From Yponomeuta sedellus (Eukaryota > Arthropoda > Insecta > Lepidoptera > Yponomeutidae), in assembly GCA_934045075.1 (NCBI GenBank), contig OW203724.1, positions 15,925,143 to 15,989,142 on the forward strand: a stretch of 64,000 bases of DNA. The letters run 5' to 3'. The notes below the pieces were generated by a model. That model searched no databases. It saw nothing but the letters and a program-made list of their open reading frames with translations, and was not told the DNA's origin. The translations under genes were made by a program, and so were the position numbers. Shown here one piece after another: positions 1 through 11,564 of this stretch (position 1 is the stretch's first letter; every line of letters begins with the position of its first letter).

Positions 1-2472
1 AATCATGTGGGTACAGTGATATCGTTCCGATGTTAAAACCTAACTGCAAAGTAGGTGGTCGGGGCTCTAAGTAATGCAATTTGCTTAAGTCAGATGTCGC
101 TGCCTGTACGTAATACAGAGAATATTGTAAAGAGGTTCGAAATTTCACTGATGCTGTGAGTCGCCCATTGGCTCAATTGGTAGAGCGCTGTTACGGATAG
201 CCAGAGGTTGCGGGTTCGAATCCCGGCATGGGTGAAATTTTTAGCCTCTAAATAGGTTTTTAAATTTGTTCCTTAGCACGGGTTAGTGCATTAAAAATAA
301 AAATAGTGTAATCATGTGGGTACAGTGATATCGTTCCGATGTTAAAACCTAACTGCAAAGTAGGTGGTCGGGGCTCTAAGTAATGCAATTTGCTTAAGTC
401 AGATGTCGCTGCCTGTACGTAATACAGAGAATATTGTAAAGAGGTTCGAAAGTTCACTGATGCTGTGAGTCGCCCATTGGCTCAATTGGTAGAGCGCTGG
501 TACGGATAGCCAGAGGTTGCGGGTTCGAATCCCGACATGGGTGAAATTTTTAGCCTCTAAATAGGTTTTTAAATTTGTTCCTTAGCACGGGTTAGTGCAT
601 TAAAAATAAAAATAGTGTAATCATGTGGGTACAGTGATATCGTTCCGATGTTAAAACCTAACTGCAAAGTAGGTGGTCGGGGCTCTAAGTAATGCAATTT
701 GCTTAAGTCAGATGTCGCTGCCTGTACGTAATACAGAGAATATTGTAAAGAGGTTCGAAATTTCACTGATGCTGTGAGTCGCCCATTGGCTCAATTGGTA
801 GAGCGCTGGTACGGATAGCCAGAGGTTGCGGGTTCGAATCCCGGCATGGGTGAAATTTTTAGCCTCTAAATAGGTTTTTAAATTTGTTCCTTAGCACGGG
901 TTAGTGCATTAAAAATAAAAATAGTGTAATCATGTGGGTACAGTGATATCGTTCCGATGTTAAAACCTAACTGCAAAGTAGGTGGTCGGGGCTCTAAGTA
1001 ATGCAATTTGCTTAAGTCAGATGTCGCTGCCTGTACGTAATACAGAGAATATTGTAAAGAGGTTCGAAATTTCACTGATGCTGTGAGTCGCCCATTGGCT
1101 CAATTGGTAGAGCGCTGTTACGGATAGCCAGAGGTTGCGGGTTCGAATCCCGGCATGGGTGAAATTTTTAGCCTCTAAATAGGTTTTTAAATTTGTTCCT
1201 TAGCACGGGTTAGTGCATTAAAAATAAAAATAGTGTAATCATGTGGGTACAGTGATATCGTTCCGATGTTAAAACCTAACTGCAAAGTAGGTGGTCGGGG
1301 CTCTAAGTAATGCAATTTGCTTAAGTCAGATGTCGCTGCCTGTACGTAATACAGAGAATATTGTAAAGAGGTTCGAAAGTTCACTGATGCTGTGAGTCGC
1401 CCATTGGCTCAATTGGTAGAGCGCTGGTACGGATAGCCAGAGGTTGCGGGTTCGAATCCCGGCATGGGTGAAATTTTTAGCCTCTAAATAGGTTTTTAAA
1501 TTTGTTCCTTAGCACGGGTTAGTGCATTAAAAATAAAAATAGTGTAATCATGTGGGTACAGTGATATCGTTCCGATGTTAAAACCTAACTGCAAAGTAGG
1601 TGGTCGGGGCTCTAAGTAATGCAATTTGCTTAAGTCAGATGTCGCTGCCTGTACGTAATACAGAGAATATTGTAAAGAGGTTCGAAATTTCACTGATGCT
1701 GTGAGTCGCCCATTGGCTCAATTGGTAGAGCGCTGGTACGGATAGCCAGAGGTTGCGGGTTCGAATCCCGGCATGGGTGAAATTTTTAGCCTCTAAATAG
1801 GTTTTTAAATTTGTTCCTTAGCACGGGTTAGTGCATTAAAAATAAAAATAGTGTAATCATGTGGGTACAGTGATATCGTTCCGATGTTAAAACCTAACTG
1901 CAAAGTAGGTGGTCGGGGCTCTAAGTAATGCAATTTGCTTAAGTCAGATGTCGCTGCCTGTACGTAATACAGAGAATATTGTAAAGAGGTTCGAAATTTC
2001 ACTGATGCTGTGAGTCGCCCATTGGCTCAATTGGTAGAGCGCTGGTACGGATAGCCAGAGGTTGCGGGTTCGAATCCCGGCATGGGTGAAATTTTTAGCC
2101 TCTAAATAGGTTTTTAAATTTGTTCCTTAGCACGGGTTAGTGCATTAAAAATAAAAATAGTGTAATCATGTGGGTACAGTGATATCGTTCCGATGTTAAA
2201 ACCTAACTGCAAAGTAGGTGGTCGGGGCTCTAAGTAATGCAATTTGCTTAAGTCAGATGTCGCTGCCTGTACGTAATACAGAGAATATTGTAAAGAGGTT
2301 CGAAATTTCACTGATGCTGTGAGTCGCCCATTGGCTCAATTGGTAGAGCGCTGGTACGGATAGCCAGAGGTTGCGGGTTCGAATCCCGGCATGGGTGAAA
2401 TTTTTAGCCTCTAAATAGGTTTTTAAATTTGTTCCTTAGCACGGGTTAGTGCATTAAAAATAAAAATAGTGT
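1..2472 (+). repeat. Tandem array of eight 309-bp SINE-derived units
   Basis: Units start at 1, 310, 619, 928, 1237, 1546, 1855 and 2164 and are nearly identical. Each holds a tRNA-like core, a leading non-tRNA segment and a tail ending in an A-rich stretch plus TAGTGT. Diagnostic variants recur every three units: GCTGTTACGG in units 1 and 4, and CGAAAGTTC in units 2 and 5. This implies a 927-bp higher-order repeat. The array touches the left window edge, so its true length is unknown. Related single copies occur at 6.5-7.5 kb and 61.8-62.3 kb. The short open frames on the minus strand inside each unit are by-products of the repeat. Confidence 0.95.
163..234 (+). repeat. tRNA-like core of the first array unit (repeated every 309 bp)
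   Basis: The core folds as a cloverleaf. The acceptor arm pairs GCCCAT with ATGGGT, the D arm is GCTC/GAGC, and the T arm is GCGGG with loop TTCGAAT. A box (TGGCTCAATTGG) and B box (GGTTCGAATCC) match Pol III consensus. The anticodon loop is ACGGATA, with C instead of the near-universal U at position 33, so this is a SINE head and not a working tRNA gene. From memory the closest nuclear tRNA is tRNA-Ile; this is inference. Confidence 0.8.
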
Positions 2473-2640
2473 AAATATGACTAGAATTGAGAGAGGAATG
2501 CTGCGTTGGTTTGGACAAATGGGAAGGATGAAGGTAAAAATATTGACTGAAGAAATACTGTGAGCGAATGTGGGTGAAAGGACCAGTAAGAGACGTCCCA
2601 GATGGACATACCTCGACGAAATTGAGGATATTTTATTTAT
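2473..2640 (+). mobile_element. LINE ORF2 C-terminal fragment, decayed
   Basis: Translation gives pieces such as RGMLRWFGQMGRM and RRPRWTYLDEIEDIL, typical of the end of a non-LTR retrotransposon polymerase, interrupted by a stop codon. It directly abuts the 309-bp array. Similar pieces occur at 33.9-34.2 kb (minus strand), 45.3-45.6 kb and 46.4 kb. Confidence 0.6.
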
Positions 2641-2889
2641 TTATTTCAGGCGTAAAACACCCATAAATTTCTTAGTATAATCTAACCTATGTTAGTACAA
2701 AAACAACAAAACTTATTTCTACTATGTACACTAAAGTTGCACAGTCTGTGAGCAGTTTTTGCTTCCATGTAGCTGCATTAGGTGCGCCCAGACTGCATAA
2801 CTAAACATATCGGCAATTGGATATCGGATATTTATCGGATGTAGTAGGTATGTACTAGCAAAGAGCAAGACTCGAAATCGGAGTGCATT

Positions 2890-2990
2890 TGCAACGACTA
2901 GGTACTTAATGAATATTGACGAAGCGAAAGAGGTCTGTCACAGGATCGTGGCAAGTGGCAAATTCTGGTATTTACCTACCCGTAAATACC
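2890..2990 (+). mobile_element. LINE 3'-end fragment
   Basis: The reading LMNIDEAKEVCHRIVASGK is the same LINE C-terminal segment as the copies at 46.4 kb and 33.95 kb. The remaining sequence between 2640 and 3690 shows nothing else I can assign. Confidence 0.45.
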
Positions 2991-3704
2991 AGGGTCACAG
3001 ATACGGCCCTGAGTTTATTCAATGTACTTAGGTACGTAGGTAGTGCATCTACTGTCACTAAGTGCATCTAACTCAGTGAACGTCATAAGCCGATGGGTTA
3101 ATTCCGAGGATATTGCATTTAAGATGGCTATACGAACGCGAACTCGATAAAGTGATGTGAGTCGCGCACTTTATCTTTAACAATGTACCTTAGTTACATT
3201 CAGATATGGAGAGGCAATGGCGGCCAGCGGCGTCTATACAGTCAGCATAAGTAAGTTGTATTATATTTCTGTCCTTGTCCCTGGAGCCCCTCATAACCAT
3301 TGTTAGAATTGAAATAAGGTCGAAAATGTCGTAACTCAATGGATCCCAGGGGTGGCGCGGACTCTACTTTTAGAATTTATGCCAAGGATGTTTACGTTCT
3401 TGATTTATGCATACTGATACATCTTTTTTGTATCAGAGTTTCTTCTACGAAAAAACTCTTAGAGCCAAGTCGTATTAAATAACAAACTTATATTGACTGT
3501 TCCAGTAATTATGCACTTTTAGTAACTCTGTATCTCCATCCAGACTACTAAGGTGACGAAAATGTGTTGGCGTGCTAAGGTAGGGAGAGTATAAGATGCT
3601 GAGAGGTCCTTTAAGAAAATTAAAGAAGTAAAGTTCTGGTAAATTTGCTAAAGTAAACTACTTACAAAATTTTAAATACCAGAAAAATAATTACATAAAA
3701 ATCA

Positions 3705-4112
3705 ATGTCAAATGATTCGATATCAACCTTTGTATGTCCCCACTCCTGGGGCACGGGTCTCTTCCTGCATCGCAGAAAGGTTAGGCCATACTCCACCACA
3801 GGGGCCAAGTCCAGATTGGTGGAGGATTGTAAAACAGTGGCGAGCCTTACTGTCAGAAGTTATCAAGCCGCTCATAAGGCCTCTGACATGGCTTAAAAAG
3901 TCATTACATAAAAGTCGGCACCAACGGCTTAACGTGCCGTGCGTTGCGCGGAAGCGCTCGGAAAAAAATGCCACTAGCGGTAGTCACGGGACGGTCACCT
4001 ATCCTGCATTTGACCGCGCCTGTTGTTGCTTAACTCAAGTGGTTGATTCCAATCACTCGGTTCGGCTAGGCCACGAGCGCTTCAAATTGATTGATTGATT
4101 TGATTGATGGTA
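3705..4112 (+). repeat. Dispersed repeat family A (about 400 bp), + copy
   Basis: Starts near GATATCAACCTTTGTATG and continues with the GGGGCACGGGTCTCTTCC and GGCACCAACGGCTTAACG landmarks. The same element recurs at 18.36, 28.86, 30.53, 47.27, 49.06, 56.94 and 59.31 kb in both orientations, with fragments at 15.3 and 37.9 kb. It is the most frequent repeat in the window. Copies end near a GATTGATT run, suggesting retroposition; the class is not certain. Confidence 0.8.
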
Positions 4113-4206
4113 AATAATTAATAGAGATAAAGGCTAAAGATAGTGCTTCCTTCAAGATTAGATGTCTCATGCCGTTGTAGTTATGCGACATAATTAATGT
4201 ACTTAC

Positions 4207-4330
4207 CTCTCAAAGAGACAACCGTCAGTGTTTGATGTACGTTGCCGCTCGGCTGTATTATGTGTCTCTCCACTTTGAGCACAAATAGCGGTTTGTTGTT
4301 CACTACTGATTGGCTTATACCCAGGCTCAC
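4207..4330 (-). CDS. Cys-rich gene, fourth firm exon
   Basis: Acceptor TTTTCAG at 4331-4337 and donor GTAAGT at 4206-4201 bound an open frame that starts VSLGISQSVV and ends in phase 1. It follows the previous exon in phase 0. The sequence reads as a folded domain continuing the module of the upstream exon. Confidence 0.65.
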
Positions 4331-7300
4331 CTGAAAATTACATTAGCATAAGAATTGACAAGGATATTAATACAGGTAGGTATGCTTTGTCACGCAAGGA
4401 CTTACTTGGTGCACCATGCAGATGAGATATCGACGTCTTAATTATCATCGAGATAGATTACCTACACGAAGTTAAGGCGCTTAGTTATCAGAGTGCTAAG
4501 TGCGAGTTTTTTAACTACTCATATTTCTATGGCATCGAGGAAGCGCCACCTAGCGACAAGTATGGAAATTAAAATTGCTGAGTGCGAGTTGTAATGGTTT
4601 ACGTTAAGAAAAGAACACGTTTACTAGCCAAAACACGAATAAACGCGAGTGCGAGTTGTACTGTGACAGCGTTTTGCCAGTTCGAACGGTTAACTTACTC
4701 ATACTCACTAATCAATGCTTGACTAACGCGGTAGTAAAGTTATTCGATTGGATCTGTCAAACTCGCACTCTGTGGTATACATAGTTACAACAGATATTAA
4801 GTTTTCGCGTGTTTACTTTTTGGAAAAAAACTATTATAAAACAAGTTATGATTTTTACTCCATTGGTGGCGCTAGTTGACGCCCCTAAGCGCGTAAAACG
4901 ACGCGCTTATGAAAACGACGTGGCAATATTTGTTTCCTTATTAAATACGCACCCACTCGGAAAGTGTCTCATTGCTCGTTCGTAAACGGGTTACAAAGTT
5001 TGTCATTTTTCCCTTATAAATGCGGTGGGAAAAGTAATATGGAATTTAGTTCCTGCTTACCGTTAGCAGGGCAGGAATATTGTATGATTCGATTCCTGAC
5101 GTTCTACTAGCGTTCCTTTGTTTTTTAGCAGCGAACTTAAAAAAATACAAAGGTCAAATCTCAAAAAGGTTTTATTTCAAATAGGTGGGATAATTTTGAA
5201 TTTTCATTTTCAATGAAAGGAAACTGGCAACCTTTTCTGCACTACGGAAAAAAAGAAGCGCGGGAATTTATTTTGTTAAAATAAGTCTTTTACTGAATTT
5301 TCATTGATAATTTAACAGATTTTTATCGCTTTTAATTATTCTAAGAAACATTGTCTTTTATTTTCCTTGTAGGTTATAGTAGGTAAAAACTATGTATAAC
5401 CTGGGGAGAAGTTTTCATTTTCTCCCCTTGTTTAAAATAAATAATTAATGAAAATAATAAACTCACGTAAATACTTTCGCATATTTCGCCACCCATGAGG
5501 ACAGTGTCCGTCTTGATGGTGCCTCTAAATCTGCGTAGAGCAAAGTATCGCAATAGGGCAATATTGGCTCCCTCCAAGAGAAAATTGTGGGCCGTTTCGA
5601 ATGAATGATATAATCGCTTCACCACTGTGTGATCTCCGCAAATCATTGTTACTTTATTGTAATAACCGCTATCGCAAATTGCCATGTAACTTCGCCGTTC
5701 TTTTGTTATATCTCGCTTCGTGATGTGTCTGGAGATCAATCGAAAAGCTGTTAAAGTTTCTCCTGAAGACTTTCCCCGTTGAAAATTAAAAAAGTCTTAT
5801 TGGGGCCAGACTTTAATAACATAAATTGCAATCAAATTGAAAGTTGACTACCTACGGCCATCTTCACTTGTTAAGATACTGTGTGGCTTGTACACGTATT
5901 AAGACTGGTACATCGTCATACAAACCTGTACGTAATTTTTATGACCTATGGGGCGGGGAGAATACTTAACCGCATTCTTGAACGCAGCATCAAGAATGTA
6001 AAATGTTGCTCACGCCACCGAGCTGGGTTGGTTAGCTAATGAATGCCTGCATAATTCGACTCACTCTGTTCGGTTCTCTTCCATGGTATGGAAATTCAAA
6101 TCGATAATGCTGACGAGTTTAGTGCCAGTTTTAGAACCCTCTTTCGATGAATTAGAGACCACTTGAACAAGCAGTTTGTCCTTTTCTTCTCCGAGAGTTT
6201 CGATACTGATGCTCATACCTGTTGAATTAATATTTTTACTAAAATATCATAGTCATAATGCCAGCTCACTAAATTATCTCTGTACCTGCGCTACACCAAG
6301 CCGGCATAAATACTTGCAGCGTACCTACTAATTACCTATGCGCGATAAAGCACAAAACTGTAATCGATATTCATCTATATAACGAAGGTGTCCTGCTTGA
6401 TTCATGAGTGCGGTGCTGATTCTGCGTAGGAAGAAGTAAACTTTCTTTTGTACACAACGATAAATAAATTGTTTTAAAAACCTATTACGAGGCTAAAAAT
6501 TTCACCCATGCCGGGATTCGAACCCGCAACCTCTGGCTATCCGTGCCAGCGCTCTACCAATTGAGCCAATGGGCGACTCACCGGCATCAGTGAAATTTCG
6601 AACCTCTTTACACTATCTGTATTACGTACAGGCAGCGACATCTGGCTTAAGCAAATTGCATTATCTTACAGCCCCGACTACCTACTTTGCAGTTAGGTTT
6701 TACATCGGAACGATATCACTGTACCCACATGATTATACTATTTTTATTTTTAATGCACTAACCCGTGCTAAGGACAAATTTAAAAAACCTATTTAGAGGC
6801 TAAAAATTTCACCCATGCCAGGATTCGAACCCGCAACCTCTGGCTATCCATGCCAGCGCTCTACCAATTGAGCCAATGGGCGACTCACCGGCATCAGTGA
6901 AATTTCGAACCTCTTTACACTATTCTCTGTATTACGTACAGGCAGCGACATCTGGCTTAAGCAAATTGCATCACTTACAGCCCCGACTACCTACTTTGCA
7001 GTTACGTTTTACATCGGAACGATATCACTGTACCCACATGATTATACTATTTTTATTTTTAATGCACCCGTGCTAAGGACAAATTTAAAAAACCTATTTA
7101 GAGGCTAAAAATTTCACCCATGCCGGGATTCGAACCCGCAACCTCTGGCTATCCGTGCCAGCGCTCTACCAATTGAGCCAATGGGCGGCTCACCGGTATC
7201 AGTGAAATTTCGAACCTCTTTACATTATTCTCTGTATTACGTACAGGCAGCGACATCTGGCTTAAGCAAATTGCATCACTTACAGCCCCTGGCTTAAGAA

Positions 7301-9297
7301 TCGTATGTAATACAGAGAATAGTGTAAAGAGGTTCGAAATTTCACTGATGCCGGTGAGTCGCCCATTGGCTCAATTGGTAGAGCGCTGGCACGGATAGCC
7401 AGAGGTTGCGAGTTCGAATCCCGGCATGGGTGAAATTTTTAGCCTCTAAATAGGTTTTTAAATTTGTCCTTAGCACGGGTTAGTGCATTAAAAATAAAAA
7501 TAGTATAATAAATTGTTTGCAAAGACAATTTATCACTTTACAAGTAACCTTACGGCAAAACTTACCACCAACAGCGCTGCAGCAGTCAAGCGATGGTGCC
7601 CGCACTTTTTTCTTAAACTCCGGTACTTTGACTCTTGAACCGTGAACCGGGCAAATTTGTGTTCCTGACGCTATAGATCCATCTTCACCATCTTCCCCAT
7701 AACCCAATATGCGCACTCTTTCCTGTCTCTCCGGTTCGTAACTAATTTTATGATGCATTCCATAGCCATAGTCAAAAAAAGTGTGACGTGGATCTACGTC
7801 ATGGCACCAGCGGTAACCGTCTTTTGTACGCATTCGCTTCAACTTAGACGATTTCTTTTTTTTCTTTGGGCATATGCAGACTCGGCCTTCTTTTAGCTGC
7901 TTAGCTACATCGAGGCAAATGCACTCTTCTTTCTTTTTCTTAACCGGTACTTGTGTCTCACAGGTGCACACGCCAGGACAATCGCAGACTAAATGGCATT
8001 TGCACTGTTCCTTTGGTGGTCCTTCGCATGTGCAAGCAGTAGCAAGGTCTACTGGTTTGTAACATTTGCACTCGTCTTCGATTTCTTCGCATATGCAAAA
8101 TGAATCTTTATCACAACTGCACACAGACCTGACGTCCGTTGCTAGACTAGATGACTCAGATGACTTTGGTAAATCTGATCCTTCGTCTTCTAATTTCTGT
8201 GTTGCATCCTTTTTTTTCTCCAGTTTTGGCTTTGGTTTGCAAATGCAAGCCTTCACAAGACCGCAAAGACAGTATTCGCATGTACAGTCATCACCTTTCT
8301 GACAAGTGCAGTCCTGCTTCGGCTCAGTTTTCTGACATTCGCAGGGCACCGGTTCATCCTCACAAATGCAAACAGAGGGTTCTATGTACAATGGTTTCTC
8401 CTTGCACGTGCAGACAGGGCTTGGAAACTTGCCTGCCATACAAACACAGGGCTTTTCAACCTGGACGCAAGTGCAAGCAGGCATTGGATACTTCTTATGA
8501 GGATGACAAACGCAGATTTTGTCTCCTTTACATTCACAAGTAGGACTGGGATATCCTTCAACACATGTACAAACATCTTTCACCTTTTTACATTCACATT
8601 GAAAAGTGGTCTTCTTGCCGCATGTGCAGGGATATGGAACGGTGCATTTACAGTTTTTCATTACGTCTAGATCACAGGAACACGGCTTCTCAGGTTCTGC
8701 GTCTTCGTTGCGGACAGGAATACCGTCTTTTCCGACTACGAAGCTCGTAACGGCCAAGTCTGTTTGGGAAGTGTCACATTTGGGATAGAAAAAGAAGTGA
8801 AAATTAGGTTCAGATTCCTGTCTCTCGGCAGGTACCAGAGCTTCTTCGTCCTCTACTGGATCTTCGATAAAGAATGGTCCCACCTTCTTAGCTTCGTATG
8901 GTTCCTCGGGGATCTCAGTGGTACTGGACTCGTCTGCGCAAGACCAATCTGAATCTGACTCGTCACCCCCCAGCACTCCATCGTCATGAGAGCAGCTAAT
9001 AATCAGCGTTTCAGCGAAGCAAATTTTTTCGATAATTTCATCATCTATGAAAAAATATAGGTATTTTGTTAATATACACTGACAAATGTAGGCAGTTCAA
9101 TATAATAAGACAAGATCTTTTCTTGTTCTAGTGACTTAACCTAGATATTAACTTTTTTCTGATTTCCTAACTTCCGATCTTTTGTTACTGTGATTAGCTC
9201 TAGTCTCAGATAGTTTTAACTCGCTAATATGATCTATCGCATCGCATCGAAAGGGTCTCACTGTGGCCACAGAACAAGTTAATACAAGTAGCGCCAT
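4207..9297 (-). CDS. Cysteine-rich C-x-C protein gene, unrecognised (spliced, 3' end not found)
   Basis: I do not recognise this gene. Exons in transcript order are 9297-9189 (tentative), 9044-7566, 6218-6065, 5728-5467 and 4330-4207. All junctions use GT-AG and the phases agree throughout. The first large exon encodes an acidic N-terminal segment, then about 25 C-x-C pairs spaced roughly 10 to 20 residues apart, then a Lys-rich stretch. This suggests metal binding or extensive disulphide bonding. The later exons carry no cysteine array and read like a folded beta-rich domain. The intron from 7565 to 6219 holds a cluster of tRNA-derived SINEs. A naive single reading frame (7480-8976) runs past the donor into a SINE, so its last residues are not protein. 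The phase after the last exon shows at least one more exon exists further left, possibly beyond the window. Function unknown. Confidence 0.65.
4492..4769. mobile_element. MITE copy 1 (AGTGCTTAGTGCGAG family)
   Basis: Nearly identical to 55732-56030: only a few mismatches in the central 250 bp. Both ends carry the inverted motif AGTGCGAGTTT. The right end has lost about 7 bp of the terminal repeat seen in the better-preserved copy. It lies just 5' (genomic right) of a Cys-rich gene exon. Confidence 0.65.
4835..5360. other. Non-genic stretch with a fragment of another dispersed repeat
   Basis: The segment around CCATTGGTGGCGCTAGTTG (4859-4890) recurs at 48.75, 55.3 (inverted) and 55.58 kb. Nothing else in this intron stretch is assigned. 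Confidence 0.4.
5467..5728 (-). CDS. Cys-rich gene, third firm exon
   Basis: Bounded by acceptor CTTTTCGATTGATCTCCAG and donor GTGAGT (5466-5461). The exon supplies one base to complete the split codon from 6065 and ends in phase 0. It reads HITKRDITKERRSYM, then a hydrophobic/charged module ending GGEICESIY. An alternative acceptor at 5763 would suit direct joining to 7566 if the 6065-6218 exon were skipped, because that also keeps frame. Confidence 0.65.
6065..6218 (-). CDS. Cys-rich gene, second firm exon
   Basis: Acceptor AATTCAACAG (6219 up) and donor GTGAGT (6064-6059) bound a 154-base open segment reading GMSISIETLGEEKDKLL onward. Phases 1 in and 2 out fit the neighbours. It is too short to show in a plain open-reading-frame search, so the support is splice sites plus frame. 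Confidence 0.6.
6475..7500. repeat. Cluster of four tRNA-derived SINE copies, three inverted and one direct
   Basis: Three minus-oriented units (tRNA-like cores near 6505-6576, 6812-6883 and 7115-7187) are followed by one plus-oriented unit (7350-7432). They are the same family as the 309-bp array but more diverged and without a regular period. The cluster lies inside an intron of the Cys-rich gene. The opposed last two copies form an inverted repeat. Confidence 0.85.
7566..9044 (-). CDS. Cys-rich gene, main exon (C-x-C array)
   Basis: The 1479-base exon runs from acceptor TTTTTTCATAG to donor GTAAGT (7565-7560), phase 2 in and 1 out. It encodes an Asp/Glu/Ser-rich start, about 25 C-x-C pairs such as CTCVEG, CECKG and CICKP, a Lys-rich run near plus position 7850, then a GYGMHHKI-like segment and a final paired CC. 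There is no ATG at the head of the frame that would need to be a start, consistent with an internal exon. Confidence 0.75.
9189..9297 (-). CDS. Possible first exon of the Cys-rich gene
   Basis: An ATG at 9297 opens a frame starting MALLVLTCSVATVRPF, hydrophobic enough for a signal peptide. Donor GTAACA after 9189 leaves phase 1, which joins the 9044 acceptor in frame. The intron would be only 144 bp. Another donor (GTGAGA, after codon 12) breaks the frame. Support is limited to frame and splice signals. Confidence 0.35.
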
Positions 9298-9719
9298 CTT
9301 GTTTCACGTATCAGAATCAGATCGAGGGGAAGCGCATGATGGCGTGATTCTACTTCGCTTAGCTCGCTTGATATAACAAGTCGTGTTATTATGGCTAACA
9401 AGCAAGAGTAAAGAGTTTATAACCAGAATTCCAATACGAGTAGATGGCAATATTATAAACGCTGAAATACAGTAAAAATGTTTCCCTCTCTCTTGGAATA
9501 TTGTATTATATTAATGAACTCAACAAAATAAAAAATTGAGAGACCACCTTTAAAATTTAAAAGAGGCTACCACTTTTTTTAACAATACATCGGTCATGTT
9601 AAATTTATTCGCATATAATTACTCAATTAATGTTATTCTTTATCCGGAACATAATAACGAATCGACAGACTCCTCAATAGTACCTAATTTAGATGTTGCG
9701 GTGGACTGGACATCCTTTA

Positions 9720-9965
9720 TAAATTGCAAACATACATAAAGTTTGTCAAAAAATTCAAGAAACCGGAAGTGAAACTTTATTATTGGTATTAACGAAAATC
9801 ACGAGCATTTACTACCTTTGATTAAGTACAATATATAATTTTAATGCAATTACTGTAGTTTTTATTTTTATAATGCTTGCAAGTGCAAGAAATTAACTTA
9901 CACAGACAAAAAGTCTGAACAAAACCTTACTTTTTAATTTCTACACTTTTTGGACAAAGTATAAA
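9720..9965 (+). repeat. Left arm of a 240-bp imperfect inverted repeat
   Basis: Pairs with 12215-12450 in opposite orientation. Shared blocks include TTCAAGAAACCGG, ACAGACAAAAAGTCTGA and GACAAAGTATA, with scattered differences and small indels. Confidence 0.7.
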
Positions 9966-11394
9966 TAGAGTGCTGAAATCATAACAATTGCTTTTGGCTT
10001 ATATATGTAATTATCGTTTGAAGAAAAACAATATATTTTTATCCCTGTTATCAAAGATGTGACGTGATAGTTTGAGCCTGATTTGGGTGGAGCGTTTTTG
10101 TACCACGTGTCTATAGGTAATTATCTTTTCGACAGGTTATATTACGAAAGCCTTAGTAGTACCTACAGTAGTAGAGAAAAAAAAATAGAGTTACGGAAGA
10201 TTATTTATCTTTTAACATGGCCTTGTTATTAGAAGATAGAGAACACTTTATTTCACAACCACAAAAAAGAATACAACCATGATTTCTTAAATCTAAGTAA
10301 TGTTATTGGCGGTCTTACCAATTTTTAAAACCCCCTTTTTGGTTACGAGCTACGCTGCACCAAAAATAGTGTTACGAATTACTAAGGTAAACAGGTGGTA
10401 CTCACCAATATTGAACTCGAATTGTTTCGATAGATCTATTAGTGAAATATTAGGATGTGGATTTTTTTCAACCTTTGCCATATTTTATTTAGATTTTTGG
10501 AACAAAATATTTTGTTCCAGTGATACCTTTCATTTTAATTTTTTTATCTGTCAATTCACTCGCAAACTTCCGTGAATATCGCCAATATTGCCATGGAGGT
10601 CTGTGATCAATAAGGTAACAAACTGAAACGCGATTCAAAAAATGTGTTATATAAGTACACTTTGTGCCAAACAACGTAAATTATTATTTTGATGACAATG
10701 ATGTCTGGAATTAAAGCCAGTACAATGCACGAGTTCTAATTAAGTCAAAAAGACTATATTTGGAGTTTTCTGTCCATATTTTCTCCAAAATGATCTAGAT
10801 TTTGAAATGGACACTTATTATAGTTTGAATTGTAACGTTAAGTCGCAGCTTCTGCGCTACTTTGAATAAAACCTTTTCATATCATTTTATTCACAAATTA
10901 TTTTATTTCGCTTCTCATGAAATCTCAGTAGGTACCTCAAGAGTACCTACCTCAGAACACAAGTTCTGAGAATGTTACCTATTTTATGCTTTGCAATAAA
11001 ATGTTTCACACAATACCCAATCATATATTTTTGACGTAGACTTTTTCCAACTACTTAACTTGTTGTACCTATAGAGTTTAACTGTTAATTATTTTAAGAT
11101 TATTGCATAAATTAATAATTTTAACTATTATTTGTAAAAACTCGCAAAGCGCTTTGATGTATTTGTCTCTGCTCTGCGTTGCACGGAACGACCGAACGAT
11201 CGACACGACATGATCGGTGCTGCCACCGCGAAGAAAATTCCCAAATTTCGGAATTAAATGTTTCGGTCGAGGAGAGCGTGGCCTAATTAACAAAAAGTAA
11301 CAAATCGAAAAGTCGAAGAGATCTCGATTTTATAAATAAATGTCTTATTTATAGAGTATCCATCACGTTATTCTTTAACAATGGTGAAACAAAT

Positions 11395-11564
11395 TAATGA
11401 GCCGTTTTCAGCACAACTTCACAAAGCAGAGCAAATTTTTGCGTAACTAAGCAAAAATTTGACAGCCCTGTCTCTGTTATTTTTTAATCATGTTATTGTA
11501 TTGTATCGCTGATGAGCGCCATCTATAAAGTGCTTTGTGAATTTGTGCTGAAAACGGCTCATTA
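11395..11564. mobile_element. MITE with 34-bp terminal inverted repeats
   Basis: Termini begin TAATGAGCCGTTTTCAGC and are inverted at the other end, with one mismatch over 34 bp. The outer TA may be the target duplication, which would suggest a Tc1/mariner-type origin. No coding capacity. Confidence 0.75.

Noticed and set aside
163..234. Functional tRNA genes at each array unit and elsewhere
   Set aside because: C at position 33 of the anticodon loop, imperfect acceptor stem and dispersed repeat copies with identical flanks show SINE heads.
260..2311. Seven identical 65-codon minus-strand reading frames
   Set aside because: Pure by-product of the 309-bp repeat, starting at GTG codons and crossing tRNA-like tails.
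1..2472. CRISPR array
   Set aside because: A eukaryotic genome, 309-bp units without unique spacers.
3214..3253. A possible first coding exon (MAASGVYTVSI) with donor GTAAGT on the plus strand
   Set aside because: Good Kozak-like context and donor, but no following exon on that strand and it would lie in the antisense of the Cys-rich gene.
7480..8976. A single-exon 498-residue Cys-rich protein
   Set aside because: It begins at a GTG with open frame further upstream, and its last residues come from intron and SINE sequence past a good GTAAGT donor at 7565.
10300..10674. Overlapping frames on both strands
   Set aside because: AT-rich intergenic sequence without splice context or recognisable protein.
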